Below, in pieces: positions 45,236 through 57,418 of a stretch of DNA of 64,000 nt. The position numbers and the translations under genes are program-made. Position 1 is the first letter of the stretch; each line of letters begins with the position of its first letter. Below the pieces are notes generated by a model. The model ran no database searches. It was not told the origin of the DNA and saw only the letters and a list, made by a program, of their open reading frames with translations. This DNA comes from Hyaloperonospora brassicae (taxonomy: Eukaryota; Oomycota; Peronosporomycetes; Peronosporales; Peronosporaceae): contig CANTFL010001198.1 in the NCBI GenBank assembly GCA_947650285.1, positions 496,001-560,000 of the forward strand, in the 5' to 3' direction.

Positions 45236-45640
45236 TCAGTTTACCATCGAAAAGCATGTGACAAATGGAGTAGACAATAAAAACAATATGATACCGAATA
45301 ATAAATAAATTAGTGCACCACAAGACGAAAAAATGCGCCACATAGTAGCCAGAAAAAGAAAATAATGCTCCACTGGTGATATATACGACCGAATATACAC
45401 ATGCGAGAGATCACCTGGATAAACATATATATCATTGATAACATTGATGGAAGTGTCGTTCAGAATGGATAGAGAAAGCATTCCTAGCGATTTGGTCGCG
45501 TCGAATCGCTCTTCGTATCCGTTGATCAATATTTTATGTATTATAAAAAGTCGTTGATACGCCAGTGCCTGTGCCATAGAGTGCATATACTCTACGTTGT
45601 CCGCATCATCAATTACTATCCTCGTGGGCAGAACCACCAT
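45236..45640 (-). CDS. Hypothetical membrane protein, possibly a fragment (134 aa)
   Basis: Open frame starting MVVLPTRIVIDDAD. The first two thirds look soluble. Near the C-terminus are hydrophobic stretches (YFLFLATMW and GALIYLLFGIILFLLSTPFV) that could span the membrane once or twice. A second minus frame (45341-45117) overlaps its end and continues with hydrophobic and basic residues, so a shift or small intron may join them. No family is recognised and the gene is far from confirmed. Confidence 0.35.
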   Translation of the reverse strand: MVVLPTRIVIDDADNVEYMHSMAQALAYQRLFIIHKILINGYEERFDATKSLGMLSLSILNDTSINVINDIYVYPGDLSHVYIRSYISPVEHYFLFLATMWRIFSSCGALIYLLFGIILFLLSTPFVTCFSMVN

Positions 45641-47961
45641 GTTTAGATCGTCATAAATGAAGTGCTTGAAGTTGTGCTACGTGTTCGATGTAGGCCGGGA
45701 GGGCCGAGCTGCTACGCTTGTGTGCAATATCTCAACCACTCCAGATAGCAATATTGCGTCTATCTTTGCAGCTTCTGTGCTGCAATATCCAGATCGACAC
45801 CAACATCACTACCGCAATCAGCAACCTCTTTTTTGGGCTACCAAAGTGTTCCATCAGCATTACGTGTTAACGTGTCTATTTAGCAAACATCCGCGTGACC
45901 ACCTGCAATAGCACCAAAATAAATCCGTCCGTTTTATACTGTCTTGTCACAAGAATGCTGTTTATCTATCCGACGTCTCATGCTGCCTCGGGTCGCACCT
46001 AAAGTGTTTTATTCAGCACTGCTTACGTGCCAAATCAACACGTCGATTTTCTCATCTCGTTAACTCACAACCATGCCGCCAAGACGACAGCTACATACGT
46101 CTACAATATTAAATTATAATGTACAAGCGAACGAGTTGGAAGCAACGTGACTTTACGATAAACAACACTTTCATATCACGCTTTGAGCATCAATGAACCA
46201 CTTTCTTCATGTAGACTGTGTGTCGACGGATACAGATGCAACTGTTTCGATCAATGAAGCAAGTCAGGGAATGGAGAAGATATGTGTGGATGTATATGAA
46301 TGATCCCAAGCATGCAAGTGAGAATTCGCTTAAGTTGTGTACGTCAGTGGGGCATTTATTGGATTATTTGTGCATTATTCTAATTGATTCCATCTCAAAA
46401 GGAATTGTTTGTGCTCTCATCGTGTGATGCATTTTTAATTCGTAATTATGTGATGATGTGTTTAATCTCGTAGTGCATTTATTTTGTGACTATCGGTTGA
46501 CCTGTTTACATTCTCAACAAAGGTATTATTACAATAGGCACGTACTTTTCCGTACCATTTAGCTTGCCTAGTCTAATCCCGACCTATCAATTTAGAAATA
46601 GGTCGGGCTGCAATAAAGTAGCTGAATGGCTAGAAAAAATAGGTGCTTGTTGTAAAATGATTTACTTGCGGGTGTGGACAGTCGCAAAATCTCGAAATTG
46701 CATCGATATTGCTAACTACGGGACTATATGAGTTTCTATGACTCATTTTCCGTCTTGTCGATCGCATCGCTGCGCCTGTACGAGCTCTAGATGCTTTGGG
46801 TCCAGCTACTGCGCTGTCATCTCTCCTATCACCCGCTTTTATATGTGCACATAGAGATGATAAAGAGGCTAACCAATCCTGTGAAGTATTAGCTTGCGCA
46901 GCCTCGGTTGCTGAGCAGCATGTACGCAGCCACAGAGCGTTGTCTATCTCATCACCTCTTTACTGAGGTCTACACAAATTTCGCCAAGCCTTACGTTTGG
47001 ATTCGATTCGGGATATCTTGTTGTAGTGCGTGAAAGATATTGAAAGCTCTCGCCTAACCTTTCGTTGCGTCAAAGTGCCCGAGAAATATAGGTCTCAACA
47101 AATAGCTGCATAAAAACCGCCAATCACTTCCACGCACACTGCCACTAGCTGCTATTTTGCGTGCATTGTGCTACTTTTCTAGCTACACACCCGCTAGTCA
47201 TCGTTGTGCACACTAGTACACACGCACCCTCGTAAATTGGACGTCGTAATGTAGACGAAGAATTTCCGCGCATCAGTCAAAATACGCGTTTATGCCTTTC
47301 GGAGAAATGTGTCGAAAAGTTCCTTCCGTTCTGCGCGCCACCATGTCAGATACGTGTAATGCTAGAGCCGTCTTAGGTACAAGCAGGTTAGACACTTTGC
47401 ACAGTTCGGAAAGTTATGCTCCTGCTGCTGTGCGTCGCACAGATCCGTAGGAGTCATGTGTGTCTAAGTTACACATGCTGAAAAATTCAACTAAAGACTC
47501 CGCGTTTCAATATTGCCGCTATCGTGCACATGCCCTTCAAGTGTATCTATTATAGCGAACGATATGCTTTGTCACGAGGTATTAGAGCCACGATGGTTTG
47601 ACAAGAAAGATCAGGTTTGCAAACAATATGCCCCCTGCTGATAGCCTCGTCATTTATGAGGCTTGCAGATACCTTTTCTTGGCATATCGGGATCTGATTC
47701 ATGCTCAACGTACCGAACAAAGAAAAAAAAGTCATCACTGTGATCGACCTCTCGACATTTTACATCGGAATCCAGAGATGTGCAAACAGCGCAGTTAGAA
47801 ATTGCTCTTATTACAGTAAATAATACCAGCACAGTGGTGGGCTGTCCAACTTAATATGTGGTGTGGTAGACCCACTCTCCAGCCATCGTTGACGACGACG
47901 ACGAGCACCACCACCACTTATCACGTGCTACTGACTGACTGCCTGGAAGCGAGACACGGGA
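45641..47961. other. Intergenic, nothing recognised; promoter side of MRD1
   Basis: AT-rich stretch with short frames on both strands and no domain. The last 100 bases, with GACGACGACGAG and a CACCACCACCAC run, are the likely 5' leader of the MRD1 gene. Confidence 0.4.
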
Positions 47962-50556
47962 ATGGCGGCCATTGCGCACACGGGCACACGTCTCTATGTG
48001 CAGAACCTCCCATCCTACGTGGACTCTGCGCGTCTTCGCGAGCACTTTGCCGCCCAGGGAGACGTGACCGACGCCTGTGTGATCCGCACCAAGGACGGCA
48101 GCAAGTCTCGACGGTTCGGGTTCGTGGGCTTCAAGAGCGACAAACAGGCGGAGCAGGCGCGCAAGTTTTTCCACCAGAGCTTCTTTGACACGTGCAAGAT
48201 CAACGTCTGTGTGGCGCTTGCGGTACGGAATACGTGGCCCGCTGTCATGGAAGTAGTTGATCGTCTTTCGGTTGCTCGTCGAGTTTGTGGGAGCTAACAG
48301 GTGATGCGTGGTGTGTTGTGGTATGCTCTTTTGCCCCTCTCTGTGTGTACGGATGTTTGTGTGTGTGTATTCGAGTAGAAGGAGTCGGAGGCGATGGATC
48401 GACCGTGGAGCAAGTACTCGACGGGGAGTGGTCGACACCAACAGCTCCATTCCGATTCGGGTGTCGTGGCGACTACTTGCACATTGAAAGACCCTTTTTC
48501 CGACAAGAAGGAGAAGAAGACTGGAGCAAAAGAGAGCACGAGTGGGGAGTTTATGGAGTTTATGGAGACGATGCAGGCTCGATCGAAGACCAAGTTCTGG
48601 GCGAACGACGACGTCCAAGGGCCAGCAGATGAAAGGACGGGATCGAAAGGTGCGAACATTGCTGAGGCGGGAGACAGCGACGATGAGTACGAGGATCTTG
48701 AACCAGTGAAACCTGATGACGGCGGAATCGACAACGGTTGCCTCGATGATGACGATGAGAACGAGACCGATACGGGATTGTCGGATATGGACTTTTTGCG
48801 GTCCAAGGTGAGCAAAACTATCGACAAGGACGATGCTATTGCAGACAGCGACGAAAAAACGATCGATGCGGGAGGTAAAGCGGGTGGCGATAGAACTTTT
48901 GATGGCAGCAAAAGCGCAGCATGTGGTCAAGCAGAATCCGAAGGTGACGACGACGACAAGCCTAGTGCCCGTTTGTTTGTACGGAACTTACCATTTACGG
49001 CGGTAGAGGAAGATCTTGAGGCGTTGTGTGCAACGTATGGCCCGATAGAAGAAGTGCATATGCCACTCGATGATACGCGTCGGCGCAAAGGCTACGGCTT
49101 TGTTCGTTTTCGTACGACGGTAGACGCCCAAACTGCATGCACAGCTCTGGATGGTCTTGCATTCCAGGGTCGCCGCTTGCACGTGATCTTTGCGCGTTCC
49201 AAGCCTGTCAAGCTTGACCCAGAAGTGGCTTTGGCAGACCCGAACTTGACGTACAAGCAACGAAAGGAATTGGAGCGCCAGGTGCAAGCTCAAAAGAAGA
49301 CGGGCTGGAATGCGTCTTACATTCGCGGGGATGCGACTGTGGGATCGCTGGCCGAGCGCATGGGTGTGAAGCGTGGTGAAATAATGGATAAAGAGCAGAG
49401 TAATCTGGCTGTGCGTTTGGCGATTGGCGAAACCATGTTGGTGAAAGAGAACAAAGACTTTTTTGCACGAGAGGGGCTGGACTTGAATGCAATTGAGGGT
49501 GCGCTCGTGAAGAAGCCAAGTCAACAGCAGTCCACGAAAATCGAGCGAAGCACAACTGTCATTCTGATAAAAAACCTGCCTCATACCGCCGAGGAAGAAG
49601 AACTGGCACAACTTTTCCGAAAACACGGTGAGATCAGTCGCTTCCTTCTGCCACCATCGAAGACGCTGGCAGTTGTCGAGTTTTTGGAGCCCTCGGAAGC
49701 GCGAAAAGCCTTTCGTTCGCTAGCGTACAAGAAGTACCAGCATGTGCCACTGTATCTGGAGTGGGCCCCAGTGAAAGTGTTCGATCGCTCTGCTTCTGCG
49801 TGTACGAAAAGCTCTGGGTCCGAATCGAAGGGTATCAAAGCCGCTTCAGGAGTCGTGCCGGATGTCGAAGAGGACGGCGATTCTGCTGTGGACGACGCGT
49901 GTCATACTATATGCGTGAAGAACTTGAACTTTTCGACGCAGGAAGCCGCTTTGGAAAAGCTTTTCACGCGTTGTGGTAAGTTGCGCAAGGTCACGGTTGC
50001 TCGCCGGAAGGACCCGAAGCGCGGTATGCTGTCAATGGGATTCGGCTTTGTGGAGTACGTGGATGCCAAGCACACGGAGCGTGCACTGCAAACGCTGCAA
50101 AACACTGTTGTAGATGGCCATGCGCTGAATTTGAAGCTTTCTCAGAAGAAGGCATCTGCTCCGCAGCTTGGTGCTGGAGAAGGTGAGGGCGAAGGGCGGC
50201 GATCAAAGATCATTGTCCGCAACGTTGCATTCGAGGCAACGAGCAACGACATTCGCGAGCTCTTTGGGGCGTTTGGGCAGCTCAAACGTGTGCGTATGCC
50301 CAAGAAGTTTGACGGCAGACATCGCGGGTTTGCATTTGTGGAGTTCCTCACAGAGCAGGAAGCCCGGACTGCTTATTCGGCTCTTGCCAGCTCGCACTTG
50401 TACGGCCGGCATCTTGTTCTCGAGTGGGCGGAGGATGCAGACGATATGGACACTTTGCGAGCGAAGGCCACACGGGACTTGACTGCGATCAACGACAGCG
50501 ACCGCCGTAAGCGCGTGAAACGGCAGAAAGAGGATGAAGATGACATGGATTTCTGA
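47962..50556 (+). CDS. MRD1: MRD1/RBM19-type protein with five RRMs (812 aa, one intron)
   Basis: Nucleolar RNA-binding protein needed for small-subunit pre-rRNA processing. Exons 47962-48222 (87 aa) and 48379-50556, with a 156-nt GT-AG intron in phase 0. The junction restores the usual sequence after the first RRM, leading into MDRPWSKYS. Five RRMs: about residues 9-85 (LYVQNLP, RFGFVGFK), 283-360 (LFVRNLPF, YGFVRF), 478-553 (ILIKNLP, LAVVEF), 596-678 (ICVKNLNF, FGFVEY) and 697-772 (IIVRNVAF, FAFVEF). An acidic linker separates RRM1 and RRM2, and the C-terminus is basic (RRKRVKRQKE). Five RRMs match yeast Mrd1; animal RBM19 has six. The 3' end faces P5CS, 138 bp away. Confidence 0.92.
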
Positions 50557-50694
50557 TGGAGAAACGGATGGCGCAGTAGTACGATAATGGACATCTCAAA
50601 CGTGTCTCGCGTGACACTGGGTTCACAATCAGTCCGACCACTTTGGTGCATTTCTCACGGCACAACCAGTAGCCATAAACGTAGTTCGAATAGT

Positions 50695-52968
50695 TTACAG
50701 ACGGCTACTCCGCGGGCGAGCAACACTCGCTTCCTGCTGGATCAGCTCCAGCTTCTTGTGCGTGAACTTGAGTGGCTGATCCGTCTTCGCGCTTGAAAAC
50801 TGCGACACAGTGTGACCACTTTCCGACACGAGCTTCCACTTTGTTGTTAGCAAACCTTCCACACCGACAGGACCGCGAGCGTGAATACGACCCGTGCTGA
50901 TGCCGACCTCAGCGCCCAATCCGAAGCGGTAACCATCAGCGAAGCGCGTGCTAGCGTTATGGAAGACGCATGCGCTGTCGATCATCTGCTGGAACTGCTT
51001 CGCAGCAGCAACATCTTCCGTCACAATGCACTCAGTGTGGCCACTGCTATGCAAGTTGATGTGCGAAATCGCAGCGTCAACACCGTTGACTACTTCAATG
51101 GTCATGTCCTTTGTGCCGTACTCCGTCGAGAGCAAATTCGTTGGACGCGATTTCACTGTGGCGATACCCAACTTGGCGGCGTGAGGCGCAACGTGCAGGT
51201 TGATCTCCGCTTCCTCCATCTTTTCCATAATCTCCTTGATCTGTCCACTCGTTACGTGCGCCTCATCAATCAGCAGCGTCTCGAGGGCGTTGCAGGCGGC
51301 AGGGTAGTCTGTCTTGGCATCAATAGCAAGACCAATCGCCTTTTTCACGTCGGCCGCACTGTGGATGTACATGTGACAGACGCCCTCGGCGTGGCCAAGG
51401 ACAGGAATGCGCGTATTCTTCTTGATGTAACTCACCATGGACCCCGAGCCACGCGGGATGCACAAGTCAATCACATCGTCCAGACACAGGAGGTCAGCGA
51501 TTTCCTCGCGAGAAGTAACAAGTCCGACAACGTCTTTCGTCACCTGGCCGCGCGTGGTCTCCGCCACGGCATTCACAATGATCCGGTGCAAGACAGCGTT
51601 GCTGTGAAGAGCTTCTTTTCCACCTTTGAGCAGCAGCCCGTTGCCACTGCGCAGTGCCAGCGCAGCAATCTGCGGTAGCGAGTCGGGTCGGCTCTCGAAA
51701 ATGACCAGCAGCACGCCGATCGAAGCGGTTTCCTGATGCAAGACAAGTCCCGACGCGAGCTCCGTGCGGTTCAGCATCCGGCCAATGGGTTCCTCTGCGT
51801 CCGCAATGCTGCGGATGCCGTCCGCCAAGACCTTGAGCTTCTCGTCCGAGAGCTTCAGCCGCGCAACGAGCGCCTCGTCCGTCGCTGCTTTCTGCGCGGC
51901 CACGAGGTCTTTCCGGTTCGCCTGCAAGATCGCACTCGTCTCGTGCTCCAAGTCGTGCGCAATGCGGCGCAAGATGTCCGCGCGCGCGGCCGACGTCAGC
52001 GCCTGGAGCTGGCGACCACCGGCGCGCGCGGCAGTGGCCATTTCTTCGGCCGACATGCACTCGGGCGACGCGCGGCCGGGGTTCGCGACAAACAGCGTGC
52101 CGAGGCTCGCGCCCTTCATGATGGACCCCACGACGCCGTAGCGGAAGCCGCTGGCGATCACGACCGCGTTCACGCCCTGGGCAATGGCTTTTTGTGCCGC
52201 GTGGATCTTGGCGCCCATGCCGCCGCGGCCGACGCTCGACTTGTCGCCGATGCACACGGCCGCGTGCTCGGGCCGGAAGACCGACACGACGCGCGCGCCG
52301 GGCTGCGTGGGTGGCTTGGTGAACAGCCCGTCCACGTCCGTGAGCAGCAGGAGCAGGTCGGCGTCGATCTCGCCGCCCACGAGCGCCGCGAGCGAGTCGT
52401 TGTCCGTGAAGACCGTGCCATCGGGCGAGGCGCTTACGGCGTCGTTCTCGTTCACGATGGGCACGACGTCGAGCTCGAGCAGGTTGAGCATCGTGTCGCG
52501 CATGTTCGCGCGGTTCTGCGCCGTCTTGAAGTCCGACGCCGTGACGAGCACCTGCGAGCACGCGACATCGTAGAGCGAGAAGAGCGTCTCGTAGAGCGAC
52601 ATGAGGCCGATCTGGCCGGCGGCCGCCATCGCGCCCTGTTTCTTCTCGAGCGCGAGCATCTGCTGGTTGCCCTGCACGTGCGTGCGCAGCGAGGCCGAGA
52701 GCAGAATCTGCTTGTTCAGGCGCTTGCGGCCAATGCCGACCGCGCCGCTCGTGACGAGCAGCACCTCTTTGCCCTCGCGCTTGAGCGTGCAGACCTGCTC
52801 GACGATCGACGCGATGCGGCCGAGCGCGGGCTCGCCCAGCGTCGACACGACGCTCGTGCCCATCTTGACGACGATGCGCGTCGCGTGCTGGAGGTCGCGC
52901 CGCGTGAGCGACCGCTCGCTCGCGGGGCTGCCGAACGTGTGCGAGTGCGTCAGCGTTTCCTTTCGCAT
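50695..52968 (-). CDS. P5CS: Delta-1-pyrroline-5-carboxylate synthetase, bifunctional (757 aa)
   Basis: Fused glutamate 5-kinase and gamma-glutamyl phosphate reductase, which makes the proline precursor from glutamate using ATP and NADPH. The kinase half starts about residue 31 (RIVVKMGTSVVST, LLVTSGAVGIGRKRL, VPIVNENDAVS, GRGGMGAKIHAAQKA). The reductase half runs from about residue 320, with GVLLVIFESRPD, GNGLLLKGGKEA, CIPRGSGSMV and the catalytic cysteine near residue 559 in DYPAACNALETLLI. No intron is seen. The ATG at 52968 gives a normal family length. The frame is open to 53283 but the extra 105 residues are low-complexity and cover a CT/GA tract, so I treat that as leader. The first half is very GC-rich. 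Confidence 0.95.
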   Translation of the reverse strand: MRKETLTHSHTFGSPASERSLTRRDLQHATRIVVKMGTSVVSTLGEPALGRIASIVEQVCTLKREGKEVLLVTSGAVGIGRKRLNKQILLSASLRTHVQGNQQMLALEKKQGAMAAAGQIGLMSLYETLFSLYDVACSQVLVTASDFKTAQNRANMRDTMLNLLELDVVPIVNENDAVSASPDGTVFTDNDSLAALVGGEIDADLLLLLTDVDGLFTKPPTQPGARVVSVFRPEHAAVCIGDKSSVGRGGMGAKIHAAQKAIAQGVNAVVIASGFRYGVVGSIMKGASLGTLFVANPGRASPECMSAEEMATAARAGGRQLQALTSAARADILRRIAHDLEHETSAILQANRKDLVAAQKAATDEALVARLKLSDEKLKVLADGIRSIADAEEPIGRMLNRTELASGLVLHQETASIGVLLVIFESRPDSLPQIAALALRSGNGLLLKGGKEALHSNAVLHRIIVNAVAETTRGQVTKDVVGLVTSREEIADLLCLDDVIDLCIPRGSGSMVSYIKKNTRIPVLGHAEGVCHMYIHSAADVKKAIGLAIDAKTDYPAACNALETLLIDEAHVTSGQIKEIMEKMEEAEINLHVAPHAAKLGIATVKSRPTNLLSTEYGTKDMTIEVVNGVDAAISHINLHSSGHTECIVTEDVAAAKQFQQMIDSACVFHNASTRFADGYRFGLGAEVGISTGRIHARGPVGVEGLLTTKWKLVSESGHTVSQFSSAKTDQPLKFTHKKLELIQQEASVARPRSSRL

Positions 52969-53283
52969 GACGAGGAGAGAGAGAGGAGCGGTACGTGTGT
53001 GGGGGGGGGAGAGGGACGGGATCACGCGGAGTTGCCGAGTGCGTCCGAGTGGGCAAATTGAGGAGTAAGAGCCGACTGAGTGACGTTGTTGCTGCGGAGT
53101 TGTGTAGCCATTTGGAGCGACCGGATCGTTGATCGGTAATGCATAGACAAACGAAGAGAGAGAGAGAGAGAGCCAGAGACGACCCGAGCTGACATGGACT
53201 TGACTTGGGGGGTGGGACAGAGTGGACGTGCGATCTCGATGGCGATTGGATGCAGGCTGTGGGTCAGCGCAGGAGGCGGCCAC
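52969..53283 (-). promoter_or_regulatory. P5CS leader and promoter region with GA/CT tract
   Basis: Contains a GA repeat (53154-53171) and further CT-rich and G-rich patches just upstream of the chosen start. Such pyrimidine-rich leaders are common before strong eukaryotic genes. No defined transcription start can be placed. Confidence 0.35.
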
Positions 53284-56200
53284 GAGGTCGGGACGACTGG
53301 CTGCGTCACGTGGGGGTCCTGCGCATCAGGTGTGTCTGTCGAGGATACGCTTCAGCAATTGTCAGCCAGTACCACTGTCCGACTGTGTTGACCTCGTCCC
53401 TCGTCTCTCCCTCTCTCGAACCAGTCGAAGATTGAGCGTTAATTTTCTGGTTGTCCACGGCCGTAATGGAGTTGCTTCGGCGCGTGTGACCGACTGACTA
53501 TTTGAACTTGCGCTGCGTCAGCATGCGCATAGTCGTCTCGAGTAGAGCCAATCGGTACGAGATGGCATTGTGCAATGCAACCGTCTGGTCGATGCGCGCA
53601 AGTAAACACAAAGTGACTTCGTTTCGAGCTGTAAGACGAGAGAAATGAGAGGACATAGAGACTATTGGCGACGTGCATGTCTTACGCGGGTACCGTGGTG
53701 GCGTTTGCTCTATATGATGAGTGGACACGTCAAGGGGAGGAACTCTGAGTTTATTAGCGCTGAAAGCGAACACGTAGCTCGTCTTGGCGATTTACTACGC
53801 CCACCTTCGTGTCAACACAACGTTGTCCCTCGCGGCAAGGGCAACAGGACCTGGCCCACATGCTGTGCAGTATGCCATTTTGCATGAGGTTGGTCCGTAG
53901 ATGTACAAAAAATGCGCTGGACATCAGCAACAAGAGCACAGGACACAGTGACACCGATAACACGTACCGCAGAAGGTAGATAACTTCGTGGACTCGTCGC
54001 TTGCATATGACAGAGAAAAACGATAAGGCTTGACATCGATCCTCTTTGTAAACTCATCGACGCGTATATGTACAAGCAGGAAATGAAGGTCTGCGCTCGA
54101 CAGCGCTTCAATACGAGGTATCTAGGCCGTCTTCAGATGACCTTTGCTAAGCTCTGCCGTACTGTCGGATCATACGAATCATGACGTGGTAGGAATGTGG
54201 TATAGGGATCATCTTTTACCACTATTCCGACAGCAATATATCTTTCCTGTGCAATGCGAGATGCAATCCACTTCATTAGTCAACCTGCCGTACGACTTGT
54301 TGCTATCTAGAATGCCCATCTACTTCCTGGCAATTGACTGCTTACTGGACCTGGACCACTTGAGACAACCATGTTCTCGTGGTCTTGCTTACAAAACAGA
54401 TTTGTGTCTGTATCGTGTTGTTGATAGAACTCGTTTGACCCCCACAATCCGTGCAGGAGAAACGTCAGCGAAAGTGCTGAAAGAAAAGGTCGTGCTCGAT
54501 TACTCTCCTCCGCTGCTTTGTGATCTGCCTCGTCGTCACGATGACTGAGTTTATACCCTCGACTTACGTCAGCTACTTGGCTTGATCCAGTGCGGATGAT
54601 GGGCAACTGGGGATGGAGACTAACGATTCGGTCAATGCAAGTCTGACACAGTATGCAGCAGCATTCTTGAGCTATTGGCCTGTCCCAGGAACAGTAAAGT
54701 ACACCTCACAAACATGACATGTAAGTAAGGAAACTCAAAAGACGCGATCAAGCATCTTCCGTCGAGACAAACTTTGTTGTTACTCGATGAAAGGGCTGAC
54801 CAGACATACAGAAGGCGACAGGCTCAAAGTCCTGCAAGATATTAGGCGTCCATTGTGTGCATCGTGCGTGGCAAGTGTGGCCCAGGTACCCGAAGCTACG
54901 CGGCGTATGCATAGTCGTCGAGTGGCAAGATAAAGCGTGTCATAGTCGTACTTCCGAGCTCTATCTTCTTCCAAACACGTAGCATTTACGCACCTGCTAG
55001 TGCGTTCTAATGTTGGAATGTACTCACCAAACCACTATCAACGGCTCGGTCATGGCGACAAGAAGAAACTACGCACACCACAGTTGGCTACGCAGGACTT
55101 TTCATACCCGGCTGTCGCTTATCAGCAAACGCTTTTGGCGACGAGCTAGCATAATGAACCATCAGTAATGTGGTCGTCACAAAAGAGGCTCATCGGCAAG
55201 CAAAGGACCTGACTCCACTGAAGGCGACCTTTCTTGATTCTCGAATAAACAGCCGATCTGATTATAGCAATGCAGCCTTTTGCTGTCGATCATCCGAGTT
55301 TATGCGTTGTATTTATCCAGCGTTTCCTTCACCATAGCAGCGACTCCTGCTCCTCCTCCTCCCATCAATCGATGTGCCCTGTTCGTGTGACGCCAAGTGA
55401 AGGCATTCAAGCTGTGCATTATCAGCCAAGATAAGATAAGCTTGGCTGGTGCATGCCCGAGCAAACGTTTTATGTCATTCGTTGGCGCGACTAGTTGCTT
55501 TGCATCAGACGCCTTGCGTCAATGCTAGATCTAGAAACGCTGTCTAAAGTTGCCGAAGCATTAACGAAAGATGGCGTTGACGCGTTTGCAGCATTCTACA
55601 CGTCGTTATAGCCTGCTTCGCTGCAGCATAGTCCACAATCTTTTACAATGCAGTTGCGCAGAATCGCGTCTCATGGGTGACCGGAATGGGGACCTGGACC
55701 GGAATGGGGACCTGAGAGAGGGTAGCTTGCAAGCATCGCTAGTGGTAATCTGTGACACAGAAATCGCGACATATGCGCATAAGCACGTTTTTTTCACAGC
55801 ATCGTCTCGCGGCTGCGCAAATACCGATATGATCACGACGCACTGCATGCATGTGAACTACTTTGCCCTTCGTTGAAAGACCCATCGACAGCTCGGAGTC
55901 GGGTGGGCGGCCGAGGATGCTTGATGCCAGCGTTTTGAACACGTGTCAATACGAGAATACGCAGTCGCTGGTGCATCACACTTCGTAACGCTGTGTCCAC
56001 TCAGCGACAGATCATGCGGATTTGATAAGGAAGGACCACCACAAAGATGTGACATCGGTTGCCATTGCTACGACATGCACGAATATGTCTGTACGTGCAC
56101 TTTTGTAGACTTCAGATGAGTCCATGGTCGCACGTCACCGGATGCATAGAGTGCAGCCAAGAAGGAAACATGAAAACAGTACCGAATGGCGGACACGAAT

Positions 56201-57418
56201 TGACGAAGGACGTGAGCCCGTATGCGCCGTACAGTAACTTATCTGGGGATCAAGAAATGACGTTGTGTTATGCCCATTCTTTTAGAACGGTTCATACTTT
56301 CCTGGTACAGACCACTCGATTTCTGTGCTTGTCATGAAATGGAAGTAATTTATCTGTCATGTCAATGTATTGACAAAGACAGATTTCGAATGAAGCCCGT
56401 ATCGACCCAGTGTAGGCTTTCATATGACAAATGCTAGGGTCAATTGATGTCGCTGTAGCGTTGTGCGCACCGTTTCCAATACGAGCATCTCATTGACAGA
56501 AATGACTAAACATGACCATCCAGAATCTGCTACACATCTATGACAAGAAGCACTGCTAGATTAGTCACATTGTTTCGTGACTGTTGTTCGTTCTGACGAG
56601 CGTCACATGTATCTAGTACACGTACTCACAAAGTTTACCTGGTATAATCAATGCTCCGACGTCGGTGACGGTTTCGTTGATTGGAACGCACAGTGTCATC
56701 ATTGACTCCAATGTCTGCTAATTGCGTAGGCCCTTAACTAGTTTGTGCCAAATTCACGCAAGAGATAAAGAAGAGTCACACCGAGCAGAGTCGTCGAACA
56801 CGTATGGCTTTTCGTAAGCGACAAGCTTTCATCGAGACAGTGCACTATTGCAGATATAGAGGTCAGTTGATTTCACCAGTGCCATTGGTATCGGCGATCT
56901 TTGACAATATAATGAGTTGCAGAGTAAATTTGACCTCTGAAGATATCGCTTGCATGCCGAATCAGTCAAAGAGCAGCCGTTACTGACAACGAAGCGATTG
57001 ACACATTCATCAGCGGCAAGCTGCTTCATTCATACTACATAAAAGGTTCGAGCTCTAAGATGTGGGCAAGGTTGTGCTCGTCACGTCTCCGTAGCCATCG
57101 TACATCTCTAAGCCATGCTGTACGAGCAACATGCGCTGTGCTTGTAATCATACCGGTGAGCAAGAATCGACGGATACCAATATGCAATCTCGCGGCGCAT
57201 GAGTCTCGCGGAGTGGAAGCCTCGCGCGATTGTTGTCCACTCCGAGGTCTCAAACGTGGTGTGCTTTGTCGCAAGAGCTCAGGTAAGTGTCTTTGCCTGA
57301 CCACGAGCTCCGACCCTCTGTGTGAGGTCCAAGAAATTGTGCTTCTCAGATCGGTTGCAGCAGCTCTGACGTTGCGATACACTCATGTGTAGGGTATAGC
57401 CGTTGTAGATAGTGTTCA
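53284..57418. other. Long intergenic region, no gene recognised
   Basis: About 4.1 kb with many short frames on both strands, none with a recognisable domain. It contains one 18-bp duplication (55679-55714) and, near 57180-57290, a stretch that reads like an exon with a strong donor site (see findings). No LTR or inverted-repeat-rich element sequence is seen. Confidence 0.4.
55679..55714. repeat. 18-bp exact duplication
   Basis: GACCGGAATGGGGACCTG occurs twice in direct succession. Confidence 0.9.

Noticed and set aside
48294..48911. 205-codon minus frame, and a 359-codon minus frame at 47851-48930, opposite MRD1
   Set aside because: Ser/Pro-rich mirror of the acidic linker of MRD1. The sense frame has clear RRMs and a matching intron.
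51494..53061. Long open frames of 520 codons (minus) and 441 codons (plus) within P5CS
   Set aside because: Both are alternative frames of the GC-rich P5CS coding sequence, Arg/Ala-rich with no domain. The P5CS frame explains the region.
53284..57418. Search for RxLR or Crinkler-type effector genes in the intergenic DNA
   Set aside because: No open frame with a signal peptide followed by RxLR-EER or LFLAK motifs was seen.
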